64,000 bases of DNA from JAGVSR01 sp033765145 (GCA_033765145.1 JANRIH010000011.1:5117-69116); one strand, 5' to 3'; counted from the first letter of the stretch, positions 42,017 to 55,414 are shown. Numbers and translations: made by a program. The notes: generated by a model from the letters alone, not told the origin.

Positions 42017-44491
42017 GTGACCGGCCGGATCTTCATCAACTATCGCCGGGGAGACGAATCCGGCTCCACGGGGCGGCTCTTCGATCGTCTCGAGCAGGCG
42101 TTCACGGCCGACCGGCTGTTCATGGATGTCGACCATATCGGTCCCGGTCTAGATTTCGTGCGCGTGCTCGAAGACGAAGTCAGCAAGTGTGACGTCCTCT
42201 TGGCCGTCATCGGAAAGAACTGGCTCGACGCGCGCGACGACAACGGCGCCCGCCGGCTCGAAAGTCCCAACGACTTCGTCCGGATCGAGATCGAAAGCGC
42301 GTTGAAGCTCGGCAAACGGATCATTCCGGTCCTGATCAACGACGCCCAGATGCCACGCGCCGACGATCTGCCGAAGGACATGAAACTTCTGTCGCGGCGC
42401 AACGCCGTGCGCCTGACGCACGAACGGTTCAAGTCCGAGGTGCAGGGTCTCGTGAAGATCCTCGAAATGGCGCTCGCCGAGATCGAGGAGGCGCGGGCGC
42501 TGGCGTCCGAAGAAGAACGCAAGGCCGCTGAGCAGGCGATCCGACGTCGGCAAGAGGAAGAGGCGGCGCGCGCGGCAGAGGCGGAGAGCCAGGCCCGTGA
42601 GCGGGCGCGTGAACAGGCGGCGCAGGGGTTGAGCCCGGTCGAAATCCTCAAAGCCGAGGAACTCGCGAACTGGGACTTCATCAAGAGCGCCAACGATGCG
42701 ACGGAGCTGCGCAATCATCTGGCGCGTTTTCCCGGCAGCGTCACGGAGCGTTATGCGCGCGCCGCACTGGAGGAGATCGTGTGGAAGGGTCTCGGGCAGG
42801 CGGCCGACCTCTCGCAGCTGGAAGCGTTCGTGTCGGAGTTCCCGACGGGCAGGTTTACTGCCGACGCGCGGCTCAGGATCGACGAGAGGAGACGGGACTA
42901 CGAAGCGAAGCAGCGCGACGCGGCCCTCAGCATCAGGGAGACCAACGCCTGGGCGCGGGCAAGTGCGGCCGACAACCTCGCGGCCTATCAGGAATTCATC
43001 GCCGAATGGCCTTCGAGCGCGCGAAAGAAGGTCGCGCAGCGGCGCCTCTCCGAGCTGCAGAGCGGCGAACGTCCACCGCCGCCGGAGCTTTGGCTCATCG
43101 GACTTGTCTCGGCGCTCTTTACCGTCGCGATCAGCCTGGCAATCTACGTCGTTCGCAATATCTCGACCATTGATATTCCGCTCTCCGGTGGGGCGTTCGA
43201 ACGCGATCTCATGCTCGCGGTCTCGTCGATCGTGATCCTCGTCGGTGCGTGGGCGATCGCGAAGCGCAATCTTTCCACCTCAAGCGTCGAAAATCGCCCG
43301 CCGCCGGCACTCTATGCGCTCGGAATTGTCGCATTCGCGGCCGTGGTGTGGGCCATGGCGGGGTACTCACTTTCGTTCACCTCGTCCAATTTCGCGCACC
43401 CATCCGTCATCGGTGGTCTCTCGAAACTTTTTCTGACCGGCGTCACCGCCGACAGCCAGTTCGCGACCTACAGCAACGGCGTCTATGTTTCGGAGTGGTT
43501 CGCCATCTTCTACTGGGTCGCGGTCGCGTGCTTCGGGGCGGCGCTGCTCTCCTGTCTCGCCCCAGACATGGGTCCGGTGCGCTTCCTGATCTTCATCGCA
43601 CTCTGGTTGCCCCTCGTTCTCGCACCCTCGATCCACATGGCGCTTTTCTGGGGTGGGCCCGATGCCTACGGCAACGCGGCCAAGGCCGTCGCGGAGGCGA
43701 CAGGGGAGCAGAAAGCCACGGCGCAGACTGCCATGGATGCCGTGTTGAACGACGTCGGTATCCTCTGGAGTCGTGGACTTGTCGATCTCGCGGGCGGGCT
43801 CTACCTCGCGCTTGCGACCGGCGTCAGCGGTATCGTCGCGTCTTCGGTGCTCGGTGGATCGGATCGCCGGGCGAGCGCACCGATGCTGCGGCCGGACGAC
43901 CGCGCATCGTGGATGATGGCGGTTGTCCTAGGGCTCTCGCTCTGCGCGCTGGTCGCCGGCGCCAATCTCGAAGTCACTGGGTTCAACGTCATTTGCATCA
44001 TCGCCATCATTTTGGCGTCGGGCGCCGGACTCGCGGCTTGGCTGCATCTCGAGCGGCTCATGAGCGGAACTTGGCGGGGGGAGAGTGTCATCTCGGGGCT
44101 CTTGGCCGCCGGTGCCGCTGCGCTCTCCGTGTGCGGCTTCGGGTCCGTTCTCGCGACCTCGATCATCGCGGTCGCGGCGTCGCTGCTGGCTTGCCTCGTC
44201 GCGCTCAGCGCGCGGCGCGCCTCGCGCGCCTTTCCAACGATCGAGCCGTTCGTCGTCCTCGCGATCGGCGGCGCCGTCGGGGGACTTGCCACCGGAATTG
44301 CGGCCAACCCCGACTTCGGTGGCTTCGGAATCCTCGACTACATCTCCAACCCCGGCCAGGCCACAGCGGGCACCTATGATCTCGTATTTCAGACGACGGC
44401 GCAGGGACAATCGGCGCTCGTGATCGCCGTTTGGTCCGGCTTCGTGACGGCGATCATCGCGGGCGTCATGCGCCTCACGCAGCATCGGTAG
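42017..44491 (+). CDS. TIR-domain membrane protein with degenerate ammonium-transporter (Amt)-like domain
   Basis: Predicted protein of 824 residues from GTG 42017, with GGGGGG upstream (TTG 42014 is possible). A TIR domain lies at 1-150 (RIFINYRRGDESGSTGRLFD, FMDVDHIGPGLDF), with a candidate NADase Glu in DFVRIEIESAL (about E91). A charged coiled coil covers 155-205. Three helical repeats of the pattern W...a....L..fl..fP.......A follow at 215-345. From 355 on come about 11-12 membrane helices. Parts align by eye with Amt proteins: VVWAMAGYSLSF, LWLPLVLAPSIHMALFWGG, LVDLAGGLYLALATGVSG, GGAVGGLATGI and AVWSGFVTAIIAG. The Amt pore His positions (H168, H318 of E. coli AmtB) have no His here. 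It stands alone, convergent with the mutarotase gene and upstream of the gltBD region. Confidence 0.8.
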   Translation: MTGRIFINYRRGDESGSTGRLFDRLEQAFTADRLFMDVDHIGPGLDFVRVLEDEVSKCDVLLAVIGKNWLDARDDNGARRLESPNDFVRIEIESALKLGKRIIPVLINDAQMPRADDLPKDMKLLSRRNAVRLTHERFKSEVQGLVKILEMALAEIEEARALASEEERKAAEQAIRRRQEEEAARAAEAESQARERAREQAAQGLSPVEILKAEELANWDFIKSANDATELRNHLARFPGSVTERYARAALEEIVWKGLGQAADLSQLEAFVSEFPTGRFTADARLRIDERRRDYEAKQRDAALSIRETNAWARASAADNLAAYQEFIAEWPSSARKKVAQRRLSELQSGERPPPPELWLIGLVSALFTVAISLAIYVVRNISTIDIPLSGGAFERDLMLAVSSIVILVGAWAIAKRNLSTSSVENRPPPALYALGIVAFAAVVWAMAGYSLSFTSSNFAHPSVIGGLSKLFLTGVTADSQFATYSNGVYVSEWFAIFYWVAVACFGAALLSCLAPDMGPVRFLIFIALWLPLVLAPSIHMALFWGGPDAYGNAAKAVAEATGEQKATAQTAMDAVLNDVGILWSRGLVDLAGGLYLALATGVSGIVASSVLGGSDRRASAPMLRPDDRASWMMAVVLGLSLCALVAGANLEVTGFNVICIIAIILASGAGLAAWLHLERLMSGTWRGESVISGLLAAGAAALSVCGFGSVLATSIIAVAASLLACLVALSARRASRAFPTIEPFVVLAIGGAVGGLATGIAANPDFGGFGILDYISNPGQATAGTYDLVFQTTAQGQSALVIAVWSGFVTAIIAGVMRLTQHR

Positions 44492-44509
44492 GGTTTCGCT
44501 GTCGCGCCA

Positions 44510-45439
44510 TCAGAGCACCGCCACCTGATACCTCGCCGTCAAACGGTGTGTTGCGCGCGGGGCGAGCGAGACGACGTCGTCGGCCGCGTTCGCGGTCTCG
44601 ACGCAGACCATGGTGCGGTAGCCATCGGGGCCCATGTCGCCAAGGCGTTCGGATTTCGCGATCCAAGGGTTCCAGACAACGGCGCTCCCACTCCCCTGGC
44701 TGGAGATCAGGATCGAACGGCCAAGTCCGGGATCGCGGATCGCGATCGAGGATGTCTCACCCAAATAGATCCGGTCGACTTCGCCCGCGAACGTGACGGC
44801 GCCCTGCTGGATGCGACGCTGCCATTCGCCGATCGCATCAATATACGGCGAACCGTCCAACCCATCGACGGCGACGTCGGCAATGTCCGAGATGCGGAAA
44901 TAGGTGTGGAGCGCTTGGGTCAACGGGAGCGGCTCAGCGCCGGTATTCAGCGTTTCGAGCGCAAGTGACAGCCCTTCGTCGTCGAGGCGGGTCGTCAAGT
45001 GGACATCCGCCTCGTAGGGCCAAAGTTCCCTGTGGTTGCCCGCGGTCGTGAAGGCGAACGTGGCTTCGGTGCCGGCGTCGCCGCTCGATGTCGACACGAT
45101 TTGCCACGGCAATCCGCGCACGAAGCCATGCGCCGGCTTCGACGCATCGGCCGGATGTGCGCCGAACCATGGCCAGCAGACGGGCGTTCCGCCGCGCAGG
45201 CTCTTGCCCGGCTGAGTTCGCGCCGCGGCCGACACCCAGATGACTTCGCTATCGCCTTCTGGGACCCAGCTCAGAAGCTGCGCGCCGTTGATTGCGATGC
45301 GCGCGATACCGCCGCCCGGGGCAACGAGTTCGACAGCAGGGCCGAGTGGGGTGTCGAGCTGCGAGACACCGTGTGGCAGACCAGACATGGGCACGGCACT
45401 CGCTTCCGGATCCGCCGCCGCCATCGTCGCACTCTTCAT
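44510..45439 (-). CDS. D-hexose-6-phosphate mutarotase (YeaD family)
   Basis: Aldose-1-epimerase-like enzyme interconverting alpha and beta hexose 6-phosphates, 309 residues. Landmarks are GAQLLSWVPEGDSEVIWVS, the conserved RGGTPVCWPWFGAH, AHGFVRGLPWQ (catalytic His), LTQALHTYFRISDI (second His) and VVWNPWIAKSERLGDMGPDG. The last is the family phosphate/sugar pocket, with the acid Glu expected in VCVETAN. ATG 45439 is used, and MSGLPHGVSQ (45388) is another candidate. It lies 28 bp after the gltD stop on the same strand, so it may be read with gltBD. Confidence 0.93.
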   Translation of the reverse strand: MKSATMAAADPEASAVPMSGLPHGVSQLDTPLGPAVELVAPGGGIARIAINGAQLLSWVPEGDSEVIWVSAAARTQPGKSLRGGTPVCWPWFGAHPADASKPAHGFVRGLPWQIVSTSSGDAGTEATFAFTTAGNHRELWPYEADVHLTTRLDDEGLSLALETLNTGAEPLPLTQALHTYFRISDIADVAVDGLDGSPYIDAIGEWQRRIQQGAVTFAGEVDRIYLGETSSIAIRDPGLGRSILISSQGSGSAVVWNPWIAKSERLGDMGPDGYRTMVCVETANAADDVVSLAPRATHRLTARYQVAVL

Positions 45440-45467
45440 CGATCGGACGCGCCGCGCACGTCACCCC

Positions 45468-46904
45468 TCACCGCGGCAGCGTCGTCGTACCCATAAGCGC
45501 CTTGTCGATGGCATGCGCGGCCTGACGGCCTTCGCGGATCGCCCAGACCACGAGGCTTTGCCCGCGGCGCACGTCGCCGGCGGCGAAGAACTTCGGGTTG
45601 CCGGGAACCCGATAGTCGCGCTCGTTCGCATCGAGACCCTTGAAGCGGCCGCGCGGCACGACAGGCAAGCCCAATTCCTGAATTGCGCCGTTCTCGGTCG
45701 GCCCGCCAAAACCCATGGCGAGTAGCACGAGGTCGGCGTCGAAGGCGCCTTCGCTGCCTGGAACCGGCTGGAGCTTGTCGTCGACGCGCGTGTAGTGGAG
45801 CTTGGTGATCTTGCCGTCGGTACCTTCGAAGCCCGTGGTCGAGATCGAGTACTCGGTCTTGGCGCCCTCGGCCTGGGAGGTCGAGACGCGCAGTTTCAAC
45901 GGCCAGTTCGGCCAGTTGAGCGCCTTCACTTCCTTCTCGGGCGGACGGGGCATGATCTCGAGCTGCGTGACACTCTTGGCGCCCTGACGGAACGACGTCC
46001 CGATGCAGTCCGAACCCGTGTCGCCGCCGCCGATGACGATGACGTGCTTGTCCTTCGCGGAAATCTCCTTGGCACGCGGCCACGTTTCACCGGCTATGCG
46101 CGCGTTCTGCTGGGGCAGGAACTCCATTGCATAGTGGATGCCGTCGAGATCGCGGCCAGGGGACTTTGCGAAGAAGTCGAACGGATGCTCGGAGCCCATG
46201 GCGAACAGCACCGCATCGTGCTTCGCCTCGAGGTCCTTCGCGGTGATGTCGCGACCGACTTCGGTATTGCAGTGGAACGTGACGCCTTCCGCTTCCATCT
46301 GCTTCACGCGGCGCGCGATGATGCCCTTCTCCATCTTGAAGTCGGGAATTCCGTAGACGAGGAGACCGCCAGGGCGGGCGTTCTTCTCATAGACATGCAC
46401 GTCGTGCCCCGCGCGCGCGAGCTGCTGCGCGGCTGCAAGGCCCGCAGGACCCGATCCGATGACGGCGATGGACTTGCCGGTCTTCTTCTCGGGCGGCTCC
46501 GGCGCGATCCATCCTTCCTGCCAGGCCCGATCGGCGATCGCGCCTTCGATGGATTTGATGGTGACGGGATGGTCGTCGATGTTGAGTGTGCAGGAGGCTT
46601 CGCAGGGCGCGGGGCACACGCGGCCGGTGACCTCGGGGAAGTTGTTGGTCGAATGAAGGTTCTGAGCGGCCACCTTCCAGTCCCCGCGATAGACGAGATC
46701 GTTCCAGTCGGGGATCTGGTTGTTGACCGGGCAGCCCGAATGGCAGAACGGTATGCCGCAATCCATGCAGCGGGATGCCTGCGTCTTCAGTTCCGTTTCG
46801 GCCGGGGGCACGACGAACTCGTGCCAGTGCTTCACGCGGCTCTCGACCGGCTCGTACTTGCGCTCGGCGCGTTCGAATTCGAGAAATCCTGTCGGCTTGC
46901 CCAT
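45468..46904 (-). CDS. gltD: glutamate synthase small subunit
   Basis: Beta subunit of NADPH-dependent glutamate synthase, 478 residues. It moves electrons from NADPH through FAD and Fe-S clusters to GltB. The N-terminal Fe-S region is CMDCGIPFCHSGCPVNNQIP with further Cys in VCPAPCEASCTLN. The FAD fold is VIGSGPAGLAAAQQLARAG, and the NADPH fold is VIVIGGGDTGSDCIGT. The closing FAD motif is FFAAGDVRRGQSLVVWAIRE. It starts 23 bp after gltB, in one operon. Confidence 0.97.
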   Translation of the reverse strand: MGKPTGFLEFERAERKYEPVESRVKHWHEFVVPPAETELKTQASRCMDCGIPFCHSGCPVNNQIPDWNDLVYRGDWKVAAQNLHSTNNFPEVTGRVCPAPCEASCTLNIDDHPVTIKSIEGAIADRAWQEGWIAPEPPEKKTGKSIAVIGSGPAGLAAAQQLARAGHDVHVYEKNARPGGLLVYGIPDFKMEKGIIARRVKQMEAEGVTFHCNTEVGRDITAKDLEAKHDAVLFAMGSEHPFDFFAKSPGRDLDGIHYAMEFLPQQNARIAGETWPRAKEISAKDKHVIVIGGGDTGSDCIGTSFRQGAKSVTQLEIMPRPPEKEVKALNWPNWPLKLRVSTSQAEGAKTEYSISTTGFEGTDGKITKLHYTRVDDKLQPVPGSEGAFDADLVLLAMGFGGPTENGAIQELGLPVVPRGRFKGLDANERDYRVPGNPKFFAAGDVRRGQSLVVWAIREGRQAAHAIDKALMGTTTLPR

Positions 46905-46927
46905 CTCGGAATCTTTCTGGATCGTGA

Positions 46928-51646
<4,719 letters not shown>

Positions 51647-51747
51647 CTTCGATCCTTAAGTGTCGTCGTACCGTTCGATTTCGTGAACCTCGGCCGTTGG
51701 ACCGAGACTGTAAGCTTGGGGCATTTCCGAGCCGTCACGGGTGCTGG

Positions 51748-52134
51748 TCAGACCGGGAAGCCCGCCTCTGCGATGCGGCCCGGACATGCGCAAGCGTATC
51801 GTTTTCGGCCGGCGTTGTCCGCCGGACAGGGGTAATGGAGCGCGGCGTCGAACGCCGAGCCGTCCCGGAACGTCAGGGTGGCGATGGCCGCGTCAGCCGG
51901 CGTCGTGCTCAATCGGGCGTCAGGCACCCTCGACATCTCCCCAAACGCATCCGGCCCAACACAAGCCACAGCGGAGCATACGAGTCCGCCGCGCGAAATG
52001 CGCTCAGCGTTCGGACCGTCGGCTCCGTGGGGCAACACAAAGGACAGCAATGCTGACCTTTCGGGGTCATTTTGCAGATTTTGGGGGACGGCACAAGAGG
52101 CACGTCCGCTGAGAAACGGCAAGGCGCCGGGCAA
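51748..52134 (-). CDS. possible small protein, weakly supported
   Basis: An open frame of 128 residues in an otherwise empty 580-bp gap between gltB and hsp20. The second half (RVPDARLSTTPADAAIATLT, FRDGSAFDAALHYPCPADNA) reads like protein, but there is no domain, no signal peptide and no convincing ribosome site. An equally long frame exists on the other strand. It could be a real small gene or chance. Confidence 0.25.
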   Translation of the reverse strand: MPGALPFLSGRASCAVPQNLQNDPERSALLSFVLPHGADGPNAERISRGGLVCSAVACVGPDAFGEMSRVPDARLSTTPADAAIATLTFRDGSAFDAALHYPCPADNAGRKRYACACPGRIAEAGFPV

Positions 52135-52157
52135 GCCTTATGGCTCGTCCGGCGCCT
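52122..52157. terminator. hairpin downstream of hsp20
   Basis: AGGCGCCGG (52122-52130) pairs with CCGGCGCCT (52149-52157), and inner arms AGCC/GGCT extend the stem around a TTAT loop. It is 68 bp beyond the hsp20 stop and lacks a T-run. Confidence 0.45.
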
Positions 52158-52224
52158 CGGTCATCTCTTGTAGTCTGAAAGGTCGCTCAAGACCCCGAAA
52201 CGACAGTTGCCGAGCAGGTGACCA

Positions 52225-52677
52225 TCAGGCCACCGCTTCGATCCGACGGGCCGGGGAGGACTGTCCGATCGGGACAACGCGGGGCTTCAGGCGCTCGGGA
52301 ACATTGCGCACGAGGTCGACGTTCAGGAGACCATCCTTCAATTCGGCGCTCTTCACTTCCACGTGGTCGGCGAGCTGGAAGCGGCGCTCGAAAGAGCGGG
52401 CCGCGATGCCGCGGTGAAGGAAGGTCCGCTCGGTTTGATCGGCGATCTTCGTTCCGCTGACGGTCAAGATCTGCTCCTTGATCTCGACCTTCATTTCATC
52501 TTCCGAGAAGCCTGCAACCGCCATCGTGATGCGGTACTGGTTCTCGCCGAGACGCTCGATGTTATAGGGCGGATAGCCCGTGTCTCCGTCCGCACCGGAC
52601 ACACTGTCGAGAAGTTGGGCGAGACGCTCAAATCCGATGGTGGAGCGGTAGAGAGGGGCGAAATCGACGTGTCGCAT
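52225..52677 (-). CDS. Hsp20 small heat-shock protein (IbpA class)
   Basis: ATP-independent holdase chaperone of 150 residues. ATG 52677 gives MRHVDFAPLYRSTIGFERLA, typical of class A rhizobial small heat-shock proteins. The alpha-crystallin domain spans about residues 33-125 (YPPYNIERLGENQYRITMAV, AGFSEDEMKVEIKEQILTVS). It includes FLHRGIAARSFERRFQLADH and DGLLNVDLVRNVPE, and the C-terminus is short. The frame is open upstream, but those codons overlap the 5' leader. The start is fixed by GGAGGA 8 bases before the ATG. Expression is likely controlled by an RpoH-type promoter and a ROSE-like RNA thermometer. Confidence 0.95.
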   Translation of the reverse strand: MRHVDFAPLYRSTIGFERLAQLLDSVSGADGDTGYPPYNIERLGENQYRITMAVAGFSEDEMKVEIKEQILTVSGTKIADQTERTFLHRGIAARSFERRFQLADHVEVKSAELKDGLLNVDLVRNVPERLKPRVVPIGQSSPARRIEAVA

Positions 52678-52771
52678 GAGACATATCCTCCATGAGAAGC
52701 GACATGCAGTGATGACTCTCCCGTCACGGGCCGAGCCGGTGAATGGAGCCGCCTCCGAATGGCCGGCTCCA
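52678..52771 (-). ncRNA. ROSE-like RNA thermometer in the hsp20 leader
   Basis: The leader of about 94 nt carries, just before the start, UCGCU (52702-52698), then UCUCAUGG, then AGGA (52689-52686). UCGCU can pair with AGGA of the ribosome site, leaving the G bulged. This is the diagnostic UYGCU/AGGA arrangement of the ROSE 3' hairpin in rhizobial hsp20 genes. Length and position also fit. The upstream hairpins were not folded. Confidence 0.75.
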
Positions 52772-52778
52772 GACATCG

Positions 52779-52806
52779 ATTTAGGATTGAGGGCCGGGCG
52801 TTCAAG
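52779..52806 (-). promoter_or_regulatory. candidate RpoH (heat-shock sigma factor) promoter of hsp20
   Basis: On the minus strand CTTGAA (52806-52801) is followed after 16 bp by CTAAAT (52784-52779). This matches the CTTGAA / C-T-A-T/A-A-T form of alphaproteobacterial RpoH promoters. The start point would be near 52771, giving a leader of about 94 nt. Confidence 0.6.
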
Positions 52807-52927
52807 GGGCCCCGGCGCGGCGAAGGCTGACGGAGATCGGTCGCTTTCGATGGCGCGCGGCAGATGGTAAAGTCGGCAAATCACGCGGCACATCGCTCGG
52901 CTGCCGGTCGAGGAAGGCATTCAACAC

Positions 52928-53887
52928 ATGCGGCTCGTCTCGCTCGCCAAGAACCCCGTTCCGAGCGGAGCCAACGTCATTCGCATGATCGCGCAGGATG
53001 GCGTCGCGCTGAGGGTGGTCCGGTGGGAAGCCACCCGAGGCCCGCGGCGGGGGACTGTCTGCCTCTTCGGCGGTCGGGCGGAATTCGTCGAAAAATACTT
53101 CGAGGTCGTCGCCGATCTCCGCCGGCGCGGCTTCGCCGTCGCGACCATGGACTGGCGCGGTCAGGGCGGATCGGACCGCCTGCTGGACGACCCCATGAAG
53201 GGGCATGTCACCGATTTTGCCGCCTACGAGAAGGATCTCCGGCAGTTCATGCGGGAGATCGTGATGCCGGACTGCCCGCCGCCCTACATCGCGCTCGGGC
53301 ATTCGATGGCGGGTTGCAGCCTCATCCTCAACGCCGCGCGGCCGGGATCATGGTTCGATCGGATGGTTTTGACGGCCCCGATGATCCAGTTGTCCGAGCA
53401 CAAGGTGCGGTTTGCTCAGGGTCTCGCGCGCATTTATGCCTCGGTGGGCGTTCTAGCAGGGTTCGGGCGGTCCTACGTGCTCGGCGGCGGGCCTGTGGAA
53501 CCCGATTTCCTGCGCTTCGAGGGCAACGCGCTCACCTCCGACCGCGAACGCTGGCAGCGCGCCGTCGGCGTTCTCGAAGCGGCCCCCTGGCTGGCACTTG
53601 GGTCGCCGACGATAGGCTGGCTCAACGCTGCCTACGGCGCCATGGACCGCATCGCGGGGCCCCGGTTTCCGGCCGACGTTCAGGTGCCGATCCTGCTCTT
53701 CGCGGCGGCTGGCGACGAGATCGTGTCGACGCGCGCGATCGAGGATTTCGGCGTGGCGCTGAAAGTTGGTTCGACGGTTCTGCTGCCCGGATCGCGGCAC
53801 GAGATCTTGCAGGAGAACGACGCGATCCGGCTCCGGTTCTGGGCCGCTTTCGACGCCTACATGGGCGTCAGCGAGCTTGCGGCCTGA
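52928..53887 (+). CDS. alpha/beta hydrolase, lysophospholipase (PldB)-like
   Basis: Serine hydrolase of 319 residues in the lysophospholipase L2/monoglyceride lipase group. The oxyanion region reads LFGGRAEFVEKYFEVVADLR, the conserved loop is MDWRGQGGSDR, and the nucleophile elbow is ALGHSMAGCS. The Asp is expected in AAAGDEIVST and the His in PGSRHEILQE. There is no signal peptide, so it is probably cytoplasmic or membrane-peripheral. It is divergent from hsp20, and its stop abuts the stop of hisN on the other strand. ATG 52928 is used, without a strong ribosome site. Confidence 0.92.
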   Translation: MRLVSLAKNPVPSGANVIRMIAQDGVALRVVRWEATRGPRRGTVCLFGGRAEFVEKYFEVVADLRRRGFAVATMDWRGQGGSDRLLDDPMKGHVTDFAAYEKDLRQFMREIVMPDCPPPYIALGHSMAGCSLILNAARPGSWFDRMVLTAPMIQLSEHKVRFAQGLARIYASVGVLAGFGRSYVLGGGPVEPDFLRFEGNALTSDRERWQRAVGVLEAAPWLALGSPTIGWLNAAYGAMDRIAGPRFPADVQVPILLFAAAGDEIVSTRAIEDFGVALKVGSTVLLPGSRHEILQENDAIRLRFWAAFDAYMGVSELAA

Positions 53888-54712
53888 TCACTTTTTTCCG
53901 GCCAGATTTCCGGCCAGAATTTCGAGCACGGCCTCATGCACCTGCGGATCGCCCGACGCGACGATCCGGCCGCCTTCTGCGGCCGATCCGCCCTCCCAGG
54001 TCGTGAAGCGGCCGCCCGCGTGCTCGACGATCGGGATCAGCGCCAGAACATCGTAGGACTTGAGGCCCACCTCGATGACGACGTCGACGAAGCCGGACGC
54101 GAGCAAACAATAGGAGTAGCAGTCTCCGCCGAGGCGCGTCATCCGCGCTGCTTTTCTAATCCGATCGAACGCGGGCCGTTCAGACTTCTTGTCGAACAGG
54201 CCGGGGTCCGTCGTCATGAGCGTCGCGTCTGACAGGCGCGCACAGGGCCTCGTGCGGATCGCGTGCGCGGCCGCTCCCGGCCAGCGGCCGAAGGACTGCG
54301 TGCCATCCGACCAGAAGCGCTCGCCCGTGAAGGGCTGATCCATGACCCCGAGGTGGGGCCGGCCGGCATCCTTGAGACCGATCAAGGTCCCCCAGAGCGG
54401 CGAGCCCGATATGAAAGCCCGCGTGCCGTCGATCGGATCGACGACCCACTGGTACCGGGCCTCGGGTTTTCGGGCGCCGAACTCCTCGCCCAGCATGCCG
54501 TGATCGGGAAACCGCTCGGCGAGAAGCGCCGAAATCGATTCTTCCGCGGCTCGATCGGCCGCCGTCACTGGATCGAAATTGCGTCCGCCGGCCTTGTTAT
54601 CGACGGCCAGGGGCACGCGAAAATAGGGCAGCACGGCCGCGGCGGCGGCATCGGCCAAATCGTGGGCGCATTCGGAAAGGACGGCGTCGGCTGTTAGTGG
54701 CTCATTTACCAC
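53888..54712 (-). CDS. hisN: histidinol-phosphatase, inositol-monophosphatase family (HisN type)
   Basis: Mg-dependent phosphatase of 274 residues. GTG 54712 (VVNEPLTADAVLSECAHDLA) follows AGGGAAA. TTG 54748 is a longer alternative. Metal motifs are HGMLGEEFGA, WVVDPIDGTRAFISGSPLWG and GGDCYSYCLLA with the Asp in LKSYDVLALIPIV. The FISGxPxWGTLI context is the HisN-type variant rather than SuhB, so histidinol phosphate is the likely substrate (histidine biosynthesis). The C-terminus carries a short direct repeat (LAGNLAGKK). MmgR-type sRNAs lie divergently upstream, where the suhB RNA family got its name. Confidence 0.9.
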   Translation of the reverse strand: MVNEPLTADAVLSECAHDLADAAAAAVLPYFRVPLAVDNKAGGRNFDPVTAADRAAEESISALLAERFPDHGMLGEEFGARKPEARYQWVVDPIDGTRAFISGSPLWGTLIGLKDAGRPHLGVMDQPFTGERFWSDGTQSFGRWPGAAAHAIRTRPCARLSDATLMTTDPGLFDKKSERPAFDRIRKAARMTRLGGDCYSYCLLASGFVDVVIEVGLKSYDVLALIPIVEHAGGRFTTWEGGSAAEGGRIVASGDPQVHEAVLEILAGNLAGKK

Positions 54713-54942
54713 GATTTCATTTCCCTGAGTTGCCGGACGCGGCCCCAACCGCGCGATCTACGTCAGAAACGGCGGGAGCCAGCCGTCGTGCGCCGCGTCC
54801 AACCCGTTGTGTGACATATATAATTCTGATCTCTGTTGCCGCAGCGCACCGCAACAGTCGGGAACAGTTACCATCGGCCCTCATGATAATTGCCCGGTAA
54901 CCCGAACAGTAGCATCGTTATCGGTGTGGGGCATCGAGTCGC

Positions 54943-55019
54943 CCTCGAGGTCCTGCAGCCCACATCGGGCGTTTCCTCCCTAGACTTGGGCCGTTCGCGC
55001 CTTCGGACGGCCCTCTTTT
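54943..55019 (+). ncRNA. suhB/MmgR-family small RNA, copy 1
   Basis: It shows a 5' hairpin GCCC-acatc-GGGC, then GTTTCCTCCCTAGACTTGG, a single-stranded anti-Shine-Dalgarno-like stretch. An intrinsic terminator follows with arms GGGCCGTTCG and CGGACGGCCC (one G-U pair) and CTCTTTT. This is the layout of the alphaproteobacterial suhB RNA (MmgR of Sinorhizobium), a trans-acting sRNA linked to nitrogen and polyhydroxybutyrate control. The 5' end is estimated from the family length of about 77 nt. Confidence 0.8.
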
Positions 55020-55230
55020 GTTGCGATGCAGCATCTATCGCGCTCGCAGAACCATCCCGCCCCGCACCATTTGCATATCGGACCGTCCTGTTGGTCCCTT
55101 GGACTGTCGCCGATTGTCCTACCCAGCGCCTACCCAGCCCCGTCCGCGTCGAGCACCAGCTCTGCGGTTTTTGCACTTGTGGATGCTGCAGTGCGGCCCT
55201 AGCTTTGTGCCATGCAACACGGTGAGCCTG

Positions 55231-55307
55231 CTCGCCGGCTTGCTGCCCTCTCGGGCGTTTCCTCCCTAGACTTGGGCCATCCTCGACGGATGGCCCATTT
55301 TTCTTTT
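55231..55307 (+). ncRNA. suhB/MmgR-family small RNA, copy 2
   Basis: Second tandem copy 288 bp downstream. The 5' hairpin is GCCC-tct-CGGGC, followed by the identical core GTTTCCTCCCTAGACTTGG. The terminator has perfect 9-bp arms GGGCCATCC and GGATGGCCC and an ATTTTTCTTTT tail. The core is identical to copy 1 while the hairpin arms differ by compensating changes, which supports a functional RNA. The 5' end is estimated. Confidence 0.82.
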
Positions 55308-55414
55308 GTGCGCTTGGCACTCGCTCGACATCGAAGCGACCGCAATAGATTCCGCACCTGCTCTGTCGACCGTGAAGCCAAATCCCGGTCAGACGCGCGC
55401 CGACCGCTCAGGCC

